Below, in pieces: positions 54,723-61,879 of a DNA stretch of 64,000 nt. A program made the translations under genes and the position numbers. The notes under the pieces were generated by a model. It saw nothing but the letters and a program-made list of their open reading frames with translations. It had not been told where the DNA came from and did no database searches. The stretch's first letter is position 1; each line of letters opens with the position of its first letter. The DNA is from Reyranella humidisoli (GTDB taxonomy: Bacteria > Pseudomonadota > Alphaproteobacteria > Reyranellales > Reyranellaceae), in the NCBI RefSeq assembly GCF_019039055.1, contig NZ_JAHOPB010000001.1, positions 744,001 to 808,000 of the forward strand. Direction: 5' to 3'.

Positions 54723-55528
54723 CGCTCTCCCGTCAGAAGCTCTGCCGTGACGCCGCCCAGCGTCCATTTCCCTTCGCGGCTGTATCCGTAGGCGCCCGCC
54801 ACGATCAGGTTGGCATCGCCACCCCGCGCAATCTCCAGAAGTTGCGACGCGTTGGCCTTCATCGTGGGAACGACCAGGGTTTCCGCCTTGATGTCATGGC
54901 GTGCCAGCCAGTTGGCCACGCGCGCGACGCTGGTGCGGGCAAGCGCCTGGTCTTCCGCCGCGTCCATCGTGACGACGGTCACTCTGGTGGCTGCCTTCAG
55001 CAGGGGCAGCGCGTCGGCGATCGCCCGCCGGGCCTCCCGCGAGTCCTTCCACGCCACCAGAATGCGGTCGAAAGACGCCGGGTCGCGGGATTGCGGCAGA
55101 AGCAGCACCGGTCGGCCCGCCTTCATGACCAGATCGCAGAGATCGGGCTGTCGGGTGGCGTCGAATGGATCGCCCTTCTTGGCCGTTCCCGCGATGATGA
55201 GATCGGCGGCGGCCGACTCTCCCGCAAGATGGTCCGCCAGCGGCTCAAGGCAGCTGCGCCCGCTCCAGTCGGCCGGCTGCCTCAGGCTTGCGGTAGCCGT
55301 CCGGAAATCCGCCTCCGCTTCCAGCAGATGCCGCTCCCGTTGCCGGCGGTCCTCTTCGAAAAGGCCGGCGGGAACGGGATAGTCGTGGCAAAGGCAATGG
55401 ATCGGCCGACACGCGGCGCGCCCGAGAAGGACGGCGTCGAAGCGCTTCGCCAGATCCACCGACGCCGCCATCAGCCGTCCGTTCGCGCGGCCCGGTGGCA
55501 ACGACACCAGTATCGTCCGGTAGTTCAT
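54701..55528 (-). CDS. Tandem-domain universal stress protein
   Basis: This 275-residue protein has two Usp folds: MNYRTILVSLPPG at the start and FDRILVAWKDSREARRAI near residue 150. The C-terminal loop VAGAYGYSREGKWTLGG resembles the ATP-binding loop. The first domain has a CRPIHCLCHDYP insert with three cysteines. GGAGGCAATCCC precedes the ATG. It is related to the 50914 protein but diverged, and belongs to the box F operon with envelope genes. Confidence 0.88.
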   Translation of the reverse strand: MNYRTILVSLPPGRANGRLMAASVDLAKRFDAVLLGRAACRPIHCLCHDYPVPAGLFEEDRRQRERHLLEAEADFRTATASLRQPADWSGRSCLEPLADHLAGESAAADLIIAGTAKKGDPFDATRQPDLCDLVMKAGRPVLLLPQSRDPASFDRILVAWKDSREARRAIADALPLLKAATRVTVVTMDAAEDQALARTSVARVANWLARHDIKAETLVVPTMKANASQLLEIARGGDANLIVAGAYGYSREGKWTLGGVTAELLTGERCAFLSH

Positions 55529-55565
55529 GGGATTGCCTCCGCCGCTTCCGATTGCCGAAGCCCGT

Positions 55566-55883
55566 TCAGCGGCTCGATCGTTCGCGCCGGTCACCCGACT
55601 GGAGGATCAGGGCGAAGACGAGCGCCGCCACGAGATAGACCGCGCCGAGAATCAGGCCGGCATACGAACTGTCGAGCCAACGCGCGAGGAAGCTGAAGGC
55701 GGCGAAGCTGAAGAAACCGACGCTGACCGTGCAAAGCATCGCCACCACGCTCCACCCGCCGATTCGCCGGGCGGTCCTGCGGGCGGCGTTGCCTGCCATG
55801 GTGGCAGCCATCAAGCCGAGTATCCGCAGCGCCACGCTTATGACGGACGTAGCGCCCGGCAATGCCGCCTTTGTGTCGCTCAC
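55566..55883 (-). CDS. YqjE/holin-superfamily-III-like membrane protein
   Basis: This 105-residue protein has two strong helices (about 46-68 and 76-95) after an amphipathic basic segment AGNAARRTARRIGGWSV. It resembles the holin-X/YqjE group that pairs with YqjD-like proteins. GTG 55883 overlaps the stop of the DUF883 gene as GTGA. A membrane role with that partner, perhaps ribosome or envelope tethering under stress, is inference. Confidence 0.75.
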   Translation of the reverse strand: MSDTKAALPGATSVISVALRILGLMAATMAGNAARRTARRIGGWSVVAMLCTVSVGFFSFAAFSFLARWLDSSYAGLILGAVYLVAALVFALILQSGDRRERSSR

Positions 55884-56197
55884 CGGCGCACCAACAGGAC
55901 ACCCAGCAGCAGGCCGGCAGCCGCGGCGCAGGCCACCGACGTCCAGGGCCGTTCACGGATCGACCGTTCGAGCTCCTGGCGCCCATCCCGAGCGAGGGCG
56001 GCCGCTTGATCCACATCGATCTTGTCGGCGAGCGCCCTGGCCTTGGCCAGCAAACCGCGGGCGGCCTCGTCGGCGCTGTGCAGCGCCTCCTTGCTCTCGG
56101 CGTTCACCATGGTCTCGAGGGTCGCCGCCAGCTTCTCCAGCTGCTCGCGCAGCACACCCGGTTCGACGCCGAGATAACCGTAGGTATCCTTCGTCAC
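55880..56197 (-). CDS. DUF883/ElaB-YqjD-like tail-anchored protein
   Basis: The 105-residue protein is a long helix with charged heptads (LREQLEKLAATLETMVNAES, then AARGLLAKARALADKID) followed by one C-terminal helix ending LLLGVLLVRR. This is the DUF883 layout; E. coli YqjD and ElaB tether ribosomes to the inner membrane in stationary phase. GTG 56197 has AGGGGAGG. FixK box F is centred 60.5 bases upstream. It heads the four-gene unit ending with the L,D-transpeptidase. Confidence 0.8.
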   Translation of the reverse strand: MTKDTYGYLGVEPGVLREQLEKLAATLETMVNAESKEALHSADEAARGLLAKARALADKIDVDQAAALARDGRQELERSIRERPWTSVACAAAAGLLLGVLLVRR

Positions 56198-56250
56198 GGC
56201 AGCCTCCCCTCATGGACGCATCATCGTCGCATGCGCGGCAAGCCGGCCCC

Positions 56251-56264
56251 TTGACGTACATCAA
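56251..56264 (-). promoter_or_regulatory. FNR/FixK box F
   Basis: TTGACGTACATCAA matches TTGA-N6-TCAA perfectly. It is centred 60.5 bases from GTG 56197. At the class II distance the minus strand reads GACGAT, a weak -10. No plus-strand gene follows, so its use is directional. Confidence 0.8.
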
Positions 56265-56280
56265 CCCGCGATGCCGAACG

Positions 56281-57390
56281 CTACCGTCGCGGAGCTGCAG
56301 GGCCTGCAGCACGGGGATACAGGACCGCAAGCCGGTCGATCGCCAGCAGCAGGACGCCGACGCGGCTGGCGGACGAGGCCCATTCGGCCAGTCTCGGATA
56401 GTTGTCGACGAGCCAGTTGAAGGCGATCTGGACCGCCGCGAACGCCGCCGCGGCCTGTGTCACCTCCCCCAGCGACAAGGATCGGTCGATGTACTTCGGT
56501 ACGCAGAGGATCAATCCGATGATCGGCGCGAGCAGCGTGTTGCCATGCGAGACGAGCGTCGTCCGCACATGCTGGCCGCACAGCGAAGCCCAGGTGCGCA
56601 ACACCTCTTCCAAGGCGAACCCCACGGGCGCGGCCTGGGCGATCGCGCCAGGTGCCCGTTGGTCGCCCTGTGCCGCGCGGAGCCGGGCCACGGCGAACTT
56701 CAATTCCGATTCCGCCTGGTTTTTCCGCTCGATGACATGCGCCATCCGGCGCCCCACGAGGATCATCATTCCCGTCGTCAGGGCTGCATAGAAAACGCTG
56801 GCGAAAACCAGGTACCCCGGCAACTCGAAGCCCAGCTCGCGGGGACCGACCGGGAGGCTGCCGCCGATCGTCCAGAGGACGACCACGAAGGTCGACGCGG
56901 TCAGGACCGACGACAGGAGTCCGGTGACCAGATCGATCGGCGCATCCGTGGCGATGCGTGCGTCCTCGGCGATGCGGTACTCCGGCAGCTGCGGTTCGTC
57001 CGCGCCGGCATCGAGCCGACGGCAGTTGTCGTTGTCGAGCCAGAGCTCGAGCAGGCGATTGGTCAGCCAACCGCGCCACCGCCGCTGGAAGGTCATGCGC
57101 GCCCAGACCGCGAAGGCGGCCAGCGCGATGCTGGCGGCCGCGAACTGCGGCAGGAGGTAGGTCTGGTTCCGAATCTCCAAGCCGTTGCGCTGCTCCAGCG
57201 CATCGAAGAAGTCGCGGTTCCAGATGTTCAGTCGGTATTGGACGAGCAACTGGGCGATCACGCAGACGACGAGCGCCCCGATGAGAAGCCAGGGCAGCCA
57301 GCTTCCCGCGCCGATTCCGAAACCCGCGGCCGTACGCCAAAAACGCCGCAGCGATCCTCGCCCCACGGCGGAGGGCGCGTCTTCCCTCAC
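56281..57390 (-). CDS. SbmA/BacA-type ABC membrane domain without ATPase
   Basis: This 369-residue protein has about six helices starting WLPWLLIGALVVCVIAQLLV, then YRLNIWNRDFFDALEQRNG and RRWRGWLTNRLLELWLDND. That pattern belongs to the ABC_membrane_2/SbmA-BacA-YddA group. Full YddA-type proteins carry a C-terminal ATPase; here the protein ends at VLYPRAAGPAAPRR. SbmA/BacA proteins work without ATPase using the proton gradient, so a peptide or fatty-acid transporter of that kind is possible. GTG 57390 overlaps glk as GTGA. Confidence 0.78.
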   Translation of the reverse strand: MREDAPSAVGRGSLRRFWRTAAGFGIGAGSWLPWLLIGALVVCVIAQLLVQYRLNIWNRDFFDALEQRNGLEIRNQTYLLPQFAAASIALAAFAVWARMTFQRRWRGWLTNRLLELWLDNDNCRRLDAGADEPQLPEYRIAEDARIATDAPIDLVTGLLSSVLTASTFVVVLWTIGGSLPVGPRELGFELPGYLVFASVFYAALTTGMMILVGRRMAHVIERKNQAESELKFAVARLRAAQGDQRAPGAIAQAAPVGFALEEVLRTWASLCGQHVRTTLVSHGNTLLAPIIGLILCVPKYIDRSLSLGEVTQAAAAFAAVQIAFNWLVDNYPRLAEWASSASRVGVLLLAIDRLAVLYPRAAGPAAPRR

Positions 57391-58337
57391 GCCCCGCTTC
57401 TCGTCGCCAGGACTTTGAGACCGAGGAAGGTCGGCTCCGGACGGACGATGACTCGGGTCGCGATCCGGGTGGCGTAGGGCTCGAATCGGCCCTTGCGAAC
57501 GAACTTCGCCCGGAACGCCGAGTGCTGAAGCACCGAAACGAGGCGAGGCCCGATGCCGCCCCCAAGCAGGACGCCGCCTTTGGCGCCGAACAGAAGCGCC
57601 AGATCGCCGGCGAACGACCCGAGGAAGCCGCAGAACATGTCGACCGCCTTGGCCGCCTGCGGGTTGTCACCCTGCAGGGCACCCCGAACGATCTCCTCGG
57701 GGGTGAGCACCTCGGCGCCGCCCTCGTGGCCACCGAGCGCCTGATGGAGATTTACCAGCCCGCTTCCCGAGAGCACACGCTCGGCGGACACGTGATCGAA
57801 GCGATGGCGGAGGAATTCGACCACCGAGGCTTCAGCCGCATCGCTCGCAGCCAGGGTCGCGTGCCCGCCTTCGCTCGACAGGACATGCGGGGCTTCCGCG
57901 CCGGGAATATAGCAGGCCACACCCAGTCCGGTGCCGGGCGCCAGCAGGACGACCGGACTGCCCGGATCGCAATAGCCGTCGCCGATGGTGACGACTTCGC
58001 CGTCCGTGAGGTTCGGCACACCCCAGGCGAGAGCGGCGAGATCATTGACGAGCGTAACGTCGCGCAGCGACAGGAGGCGCTGGAGTTGCTCACTCTCCAG
58101 CACCCAGGACGCGTTCGTGAGCTTGCAGCGTCCACCCGAGACCGGACCCGCCACCGCGATCACGGCCTCCTCGACGACGACGCCCTCCGCCTGGCCGTTG
58201 AGAAAGTGACGGAACGCATCGACGGCGCTCGAATAGGCGCCCGTCGGCACCGATTCGATGGCTCCCAGCCGGTCGCCGTCGAGAAGCGCGAACCGGGTGC
58301 GCGTCCCGCCGACGTCAGCCAGGAGACGGCAGGTCAC
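57387..58337 (-). CDS. glk: Glucokinase
   Basis: This 316-residue protein has the Glk phosphate-binding motif LLADVGGTRTRFAL, the NDLAALAWG segment around the catalytic Asp, APGTGLGVA and a C-terminal GGVLLGGGIGPRL. It phosphorylates glucose with ATP. GTG 58337 overlaps the beta-glucosidase stop, and its own stop overlaps the next start. With the glucosidase it completes a short route from beta-glucoside to glucose-6-phosphate. Confidence 0.93.
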   Translation of the reverse strand: MTCRLLADVGGTRTRFALLDGDRLGAIESVPTGAYSSAVDAFRHFLNGQAEGVVVEEAVIAVAGPVSGGRCKLTNASWVLESEQLQRLLSLRDVTLVNDLAALAWGVPNLTDGEVVTIGDGYCDPGSPVVLLAPGTGLGVACYIPGAEAPHVLSSEGGHATLAASDAAEASVVEFLRHRFDHVSAERVLSGSGLVNLHQALGGHEGGAEVLTPEEIVRGALQGDNPQAAKAVDMFCGFLGSFAGDLALLFGAKGGVLLGGGIGPRLVSVLQHSAFRAKFVRKGRFEPYATRIATRVIVRPEPTFLGLKVLATRSGA

Positions 58338-59716
58338 GCCGTCGCCTTCGCGCGGTGCGACGCGATTCGCGCCGCGTACCATCTGGCCGACGCCTTGGGG
58401 GTGCGCGCCTGTGTGGCGTAATCCACCCTGACGATGCCGAAGCGGTTCGAATAGCCGGCGCCCCACTCGAAATTGTCGAGCAGCGACCACACGAAATAGC
58501 CTCGAACGTCCGCACCGAGCACGGTCGCTTCTTCGAGCGCCTCGAGATACGCCGCGAGATACGCGATGCGCTCGCGGTCGTCGATGGCGCCGGAGGCATC
58601 CGCCAGTTCGACCGCGCCCGCGCCATTCTCGGTGACGTAGATCGGCAACCCGTAGCGGTCGCAGGCATCGAGCAGGACGTCGCGAAAGGCGGCGGGGTCG
58701 ATCTGCCATCCGATGGGCGAGCGCGGCGCGTCGGCCGGCGCGTCGCTCCACGCGAAACCCAGCCTCGACGCGGAATCGGCCCGCGCATAGACCGGCGAAT
58801 AGTGATTGATGCCCAGCCAGTCGACCGGGCGATGGATGCGCTCCAGGTCGCCGTCGCGGCAGAACGGCGCCATGCGGGACGCGATGGCATCTGGATAGGC
58901 GCCCAGCATCTGCGGATCCGCGAACGCGCGATTCCAGTAGCAGTCGAGCATCCTCGCGGCTGCCCTGTCTTCAGGCGTCGCCTGCACCGGACGCGCCGGC
59001 TGCATGTTGTGGATGGCGCCCAGCGACGCGCCGATCACGTAGTCGCGCAGCACGTCGATGGCCATCCCGTGCGCCAGGTTGACGTGATGGATCGCCGCGT
59101 GATGGCTGGCCGCATCGTCCACTGCCGGCGGGTGCCAGCCGAAGGCATAGCCGAAGAGGGTGAAAACGCTCGGTTCGTTGAAGGTCGCGAAACGCTTGAC
59201 GCGATCGCCGAGGCGGCTCGCGACGACGCGCGCATAGTCGGCGAACCAGCTTGCGCAGTCGCGGTTGGCCCAGCCTCCCGCCTCCTGCAGGGCTTGCGGA
59301 AGGTCCCAATGGTAGAGGCAGACCCACGGCTCGATGCCGGCGGCCAGCAAACTGTCGACGAGCCGATCGTAGAAAGCGAGCCCCGCTTCGTTCGGAGACC
59401 CCCTGCCGGACGGAAGGACACGCGGCCACGCGATCGAGAAACGGTAGGCCCCGACGCCGAGGTCCCTCAGCAGGGCGACGTCTTCGCGATACCGGTGATA
59501 GTGATCGCAGGCCACGTCGCCCGTATCGCCATTCTGGATTCGTCCCGGCTGGCGGCAGAACAGGTCCCAGACGCTCTCGCCGCGGCCGTCTTCCCGGGCA
59601 GCGCCCTCGATCTGGTACGACGAGGTCGACGCGCCCCAGACGAAACCCGGGCGCAGCGGATCGCGCGGCATCGGGGAGGGCGTCGGCCGTGCGGCCGGGT
59701 CGGTGGCACGGGTCAT
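58334..59716 (-). CDS. GH1 beta-glucosidase
   Basis: This 460-residue TIM-barrel enzyme has the acid/base glutamate in TFNEPSV and the nucleophile glutamate in YVTENGAG. The N-terminal signature FVWGASTSSYQIEGAARED and the aglycone-side DWLGINHYSPVYA are also present. It has no signal peptide, so it acts on imported glucosides in the cytosol. It lies 7 bases after the alcohol dehydrogenase stop and overlaps glk by GTGA. Confidence 0.95.
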   Translation of the reverse strand: MTRATDPAARPTPSPMPRDPLRPGFVWGASTSSYQIEGAAREDGRGESVWDLFCRQPGRIQNGDTGDVACDHYHRYREDVALLRDLGVGAYRFSIAWPRVLPSGRGSPNEAGLAFYDRLVDSLLAAGIEPWVCLYHWDLPQALQEAGGWANRDCASWFADYARVVASRLGDRVKRFATFNEPSVFTLFGYAFGWHPPAVDDAASHHAAIHHVNLAHGMAIDVLRDYVIGASLGAIHNMQPARPVQATPEDRAAARMLDCYWNRAFADPQMLGAYPDAIASRMAPFCRDGDLERIHRPVDWLGINHYSPVYARADSASRLGFAWSDAPADAPRSPIGWQIDPAAFRDVLLDACDRYGLPIYVTENGAGAVELADASGAIDDRERIAYLAAYLEALEEATVLGADVRGYFVWSLLDNFEWGAGYSNRFGIVRVDYATQARTPKASARWYAARIASHRAKATA

Positions 59717-59723
59717 GCCGGCC

Positions 59724-60797
59724 TCACGGCGTGATCGCCACTTTCAGCACGCCGTCGCGCTGATGGGCGAAGAGGTCGTAGGCCATCTCGATGTCGGCGA
59801 GCCTGAACCGGTGCGTGACCAGCGCCTCCAGATTCGCACGGCCCGAAGCGACCGCAGCCATCAGGCGGCGCATGCGTTCCTTGCCGCCCGGGCAGAGGGA
59901 CGTGACGATCTTGTTGTCGCCCAGTCCGGCAGTAAAGGCGTCGAGCGGAATGCGGAGGTCGCCCGAATAGACACCGAGACTCGACAGCGTCCCGCCGGGA
60001 CGCAGCACCCGCAGGGCGTTCTCGAAGGTCTGCTGGGTGCCGAGCGCCTCGACGGCGACATCGACGCCGCGCCCGTCGGTGAGCTCGCGGATCGCCACGA
60101 CCGGATCGACCTTGCGGAAGTCGATTACGTGATCGATGCCGAGCTTGCGGGCGACGGCCATCCGCGCCGGAACGGTATCGACGCCGATCACGGTGGTCGC
60201 GCCCATCAGCCGCGCCCCGAGCGCCGCGCAAAGCCCGATCGGCCCGAGGGCGAACACCGCCACCGTGTCGCCGATCCGGACCTGGCCGCTCTCGGCGCCG
60301 GCGAACCCCGTCGACATGATGTCGGGACACATCAGAACCTGCTCGTCGCTGAGATTGCCCGGCACCGGCGAGAGGTTGGCCATCGCGTCCGGAACCAGCA
60401 CGAACTCCGCCTGGCAGCCGTCGATCGTATTGCCGAAGCGCCAGCCGCCCGCCGGCTTGAAACCGTGCCGCGTATCGGGTCCATCCTGCGAAGGCTGGCC
60501 GCAGAGGCACGCATAACTGTGCCCGCTGGGCGTGATCGCACCGGCGATCACGCGCTGGCCTTCCTTGTAGCCCTTCACCTGCGAGCCGAGCTTCTCGACG
60601 ATCCCGACCGGCTCGTGGCCGACGATGAGTCCCTTGCGGACGGGATACTCGCCGCGAAGAATATGAACGTCGGTGCCGCAGATCGTCGTGGTCGAGATGC
60701 GAACCAGCGCATCGGAGGGCCCGACGTCAGGTACCGGGCGTGATTCCAGGACGATGCGTCCCGGTTCGGCAAAAACGGCCGCCATCATCCTGGCCAT
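59724..60797 (-). CDS. Zinc-dependent secondary alcohol dehydrogenase-like
   Basis: This 357-residue protein has catalytic Zn ligands Cys in ICGTDVH, His in GHEPVG and Asp in CPDIMSTGF, matching the Cys-His-Asp set of clostridial/Thermoanaerobacter secondary alcohol dehydrogenases. The structural zinc cysteines are largely missing (PSGHSYACLCG). An aspartate in GVDTVPARM suggests NAD(H) rather than NADP(H). Reduction of ketones or aldehydes to recycle NADH under low oxygen is likely. It has GGAGGAAGG and is the first gene under box G, followed by bgl, glk and the SbmA-like gene. Confidence 0.9.
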   Translation of the reverse strand: MARMMAAVFAEPGRIVLESRPVPDVGPSDALVRISTTTICGTDVHILRGEYPVRKGLIVGHEPVGIVEKLGSQVKGYKEGQRVIAGAITPSGHSYACLCGQPSQDGPDTRHGFKPAGGWRFGNTIDGCQAEFVLVPDAMANLSPVPGNLSDEQVLMCPDIMSTGFAGAESGQVRIGDTVAVFALGPIGLCAALGARLMGATTVIGVDTVPARMAVARKLGIDHVIDFRKVDPVVAIRELTDGRGVDVAVEALGTQQTFENALRVLRPGGTLSSLGVYSGDLRIPLDAFTAGLGDNKIVTSLCPGGKERMRRLMAAVASGRANLEALVTHRFRLADIEMAYDLFAHQRDGVLKVAITP

Positions 60798-60850
60798 GAC
60801 CTTCCTCCGCGTTTCACGCACGACGATAGTCTCGTGCCGGTCACGGCGGA

Positions 60851-60864
60851 TTGATCTGCCTCAA
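60851..60864 (-). promoter_or_regulatory. FNR/FixK box G with -10
   Basis: TTGATCTGCCTCAA fits TTGA-N6-TCAA. It is centred 60.5 bases from ATG 60797. At the exact class II position (60823-60828) the minus strand reads TATCGT, a good -10 hexamer. Confidence 0.8.
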
Positions 60865-60875
60865 CCAGCCGGAGA

Positions 60876-61175
60876 TCAGGCGACGAGCGCTGCCGACTCC
60901 TGCACCTCGTCCGATGTGGCGGGCGCAGCGGCCAGCAGTTCCATCTGCCGCCGGATCTCGCCCTGGTAGTCGGACGAGAACTGCAGGGCCCAGTCCTGCT
61001 GGGCTTTGTGCAGCTCAGCCGGTGTACGTGCGCTCATGAAATCCTGGCAGCACTGCAGGTTGCGATTGAGGCGCCGGAAGGCGAACTCGGTCACGCCGCG
61101 CTGCCACTCGACGAACGAATCGCCCGCAGCGGACAGGCCGGGCTCGGGGATGATGGATGACCATGGTGCGGACAT
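60876..61175 (-). CDS. Phasin family protein
   Basis: This 99-residue helical protein has the phasin pattern WQRGVTEFAFRRLNRNLQCCQDFMSARTPAELHKAQQDW, ending in an acidic/alanine tail. Phasins coat polyhydroxyalkanoate granules; phasin-like proteins also appear in stress operons without PHA genes. No PHA synthase is in the window. It is the third gene of the box H unit, 34 bases after the 124-residue gene. Confidence 0.85.
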   Translation of the reverse strand: MSAPWSSIIPEPGLSAAGDSFVEWQRGVTEFAFRRLNRNLQCCQDFMSARTPAELHKAQQDWALQFSSDYQGEIRRQMELLAAAPATSDEVQESAALVA

Positions 61176-61209
61176 GTGGACCTCCTTGGAATCAGGGCAC
61201 CCGTTGCCG

Positions 61210-61584
61210 TCAGCGACGAAGGATGGCGGGCTTCACCTCGACGACGCGGAACGGTCTCGCAACGCCATCGTGCTCGGTGACGGTGATGTAGTCGCCGACG
61301 GTGAATTGATGCCGGTCGAGCTTGAAGATCGGCTCGTCGTCATCCGGGCCCGGCGCATAGGAGAAAACCCAGCCGCCCCGCGTATGGATCAGCGAACCAT
61401 GCTCGTCGTCGGCTCCGTCCCAGAACCGGCGAACAGTGCAGGCCGACTTGGCATCCGAGAAGCCCGCCGAGTCGAGATGACCCTTGCCATCCAGGGGAGC
61501 CACAAGCTCGTAACCGTGCACCGCGCTTCCGTTGGGGAACTCGGGCGTCCGGGCAAGTTCCAGTCGAATCTGTTTCAATTGCAT
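61210..61584 (-). CDS. Conserved hypothetical protein of the box H operon
   Basis: The product is 124 residues, soluble and probably beta-rich: IRLELARTPEFPNGSAVHGYELVAPL, DAKSACTVRRFWDGADDEHG, HTRGGWVFSYAPG and a C-terminal TVTEHDGVARPFRVVEV strand. I do not recognise a named family. ATG 61584 overlaps the upstream small membrane gene by 10 bases. Its place between that gene and a phasin under a FixK-type box suggests a stress role. Confidence 0.7.
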   Translation of the reverse strand: MQLKQIRLELARTPEFPNGSAVHGYELVAPLDGKGHLDSAGFSDAKSACTVRRFWDGADDEHGSLIHTRGGWVFSYAPGPDDDEPIFKLDRHQFTVGDYITVTEHDGVARPFRVVEVKPAILRR

Positions 61585-61778
61585 CTGTCATCTCCCGTGT
61601 CTCGGTGCGGCGGTCGGGCATCGTCGGCGTCCTTCATTCGCCACCACCAGAGCAGGACGGCCAGCAGGCTGAACGGAAGACAGATGACGAAAACGCGAAC
61701 GTCGCGAGTAAGACCCGCCAGGATCAGCCCACCGAAGCCCAGAACGCCAATCGAGCAGAAAGCGCTCCAGCGCAGCAT
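61575..61778 (-). CDS. Small two-helix membrane protein
   Basis: This 67-residue protein has helices at about 5-23 and 29-49, ending in a charged tail MKDADDARPPHRDTGDD. ATG 61778 is chosen over longer in-frame readings because box H is centred 62.5 bases upstream, as at other boxes, and the leader region is not coding-like. It leads the unit with the 124-residue gene and phasin. No known family was recognised. Confidence 0.65.
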   Translation of the reverse strand: MLRWSAFCSIGVLGFGGLILAGLTRDVRVFVICLPFSLLAVLLWWWRMKDADDARPPHRDTGDDRCN

Positions 61779-61833
61779 GGGTTGCTCCGTGCCGGATACA
61801 CCCTCCCCATAGGCCGGAAAGCGGGAGCGGCCC

Positions 61834-61847
61834 TTGATGTGGCTCAA
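61834..61847 (-). promoter_or_regulatory. FNR/FixK box H with -10
   Basis: TTGATGTGGCTCAA fits TTGA-N6-TCAA. It is centred 62.5 bases from ATG 61778, and TATGGG occupies the class II -10 position (61806-61811) on the minus strand. Confidence 0.72.
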
Positions 61848-61879
61848 GGCCCGGCTCTTTCGCAGGGGCCGCGGCCCGC

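Noticed and set aside
55566..56197. Prophage holin and lysis genes
   Set aside because: The holin-like protein pairs with a DUF883/YqjD-like gene in a stress operon, and no other phage gene is present.
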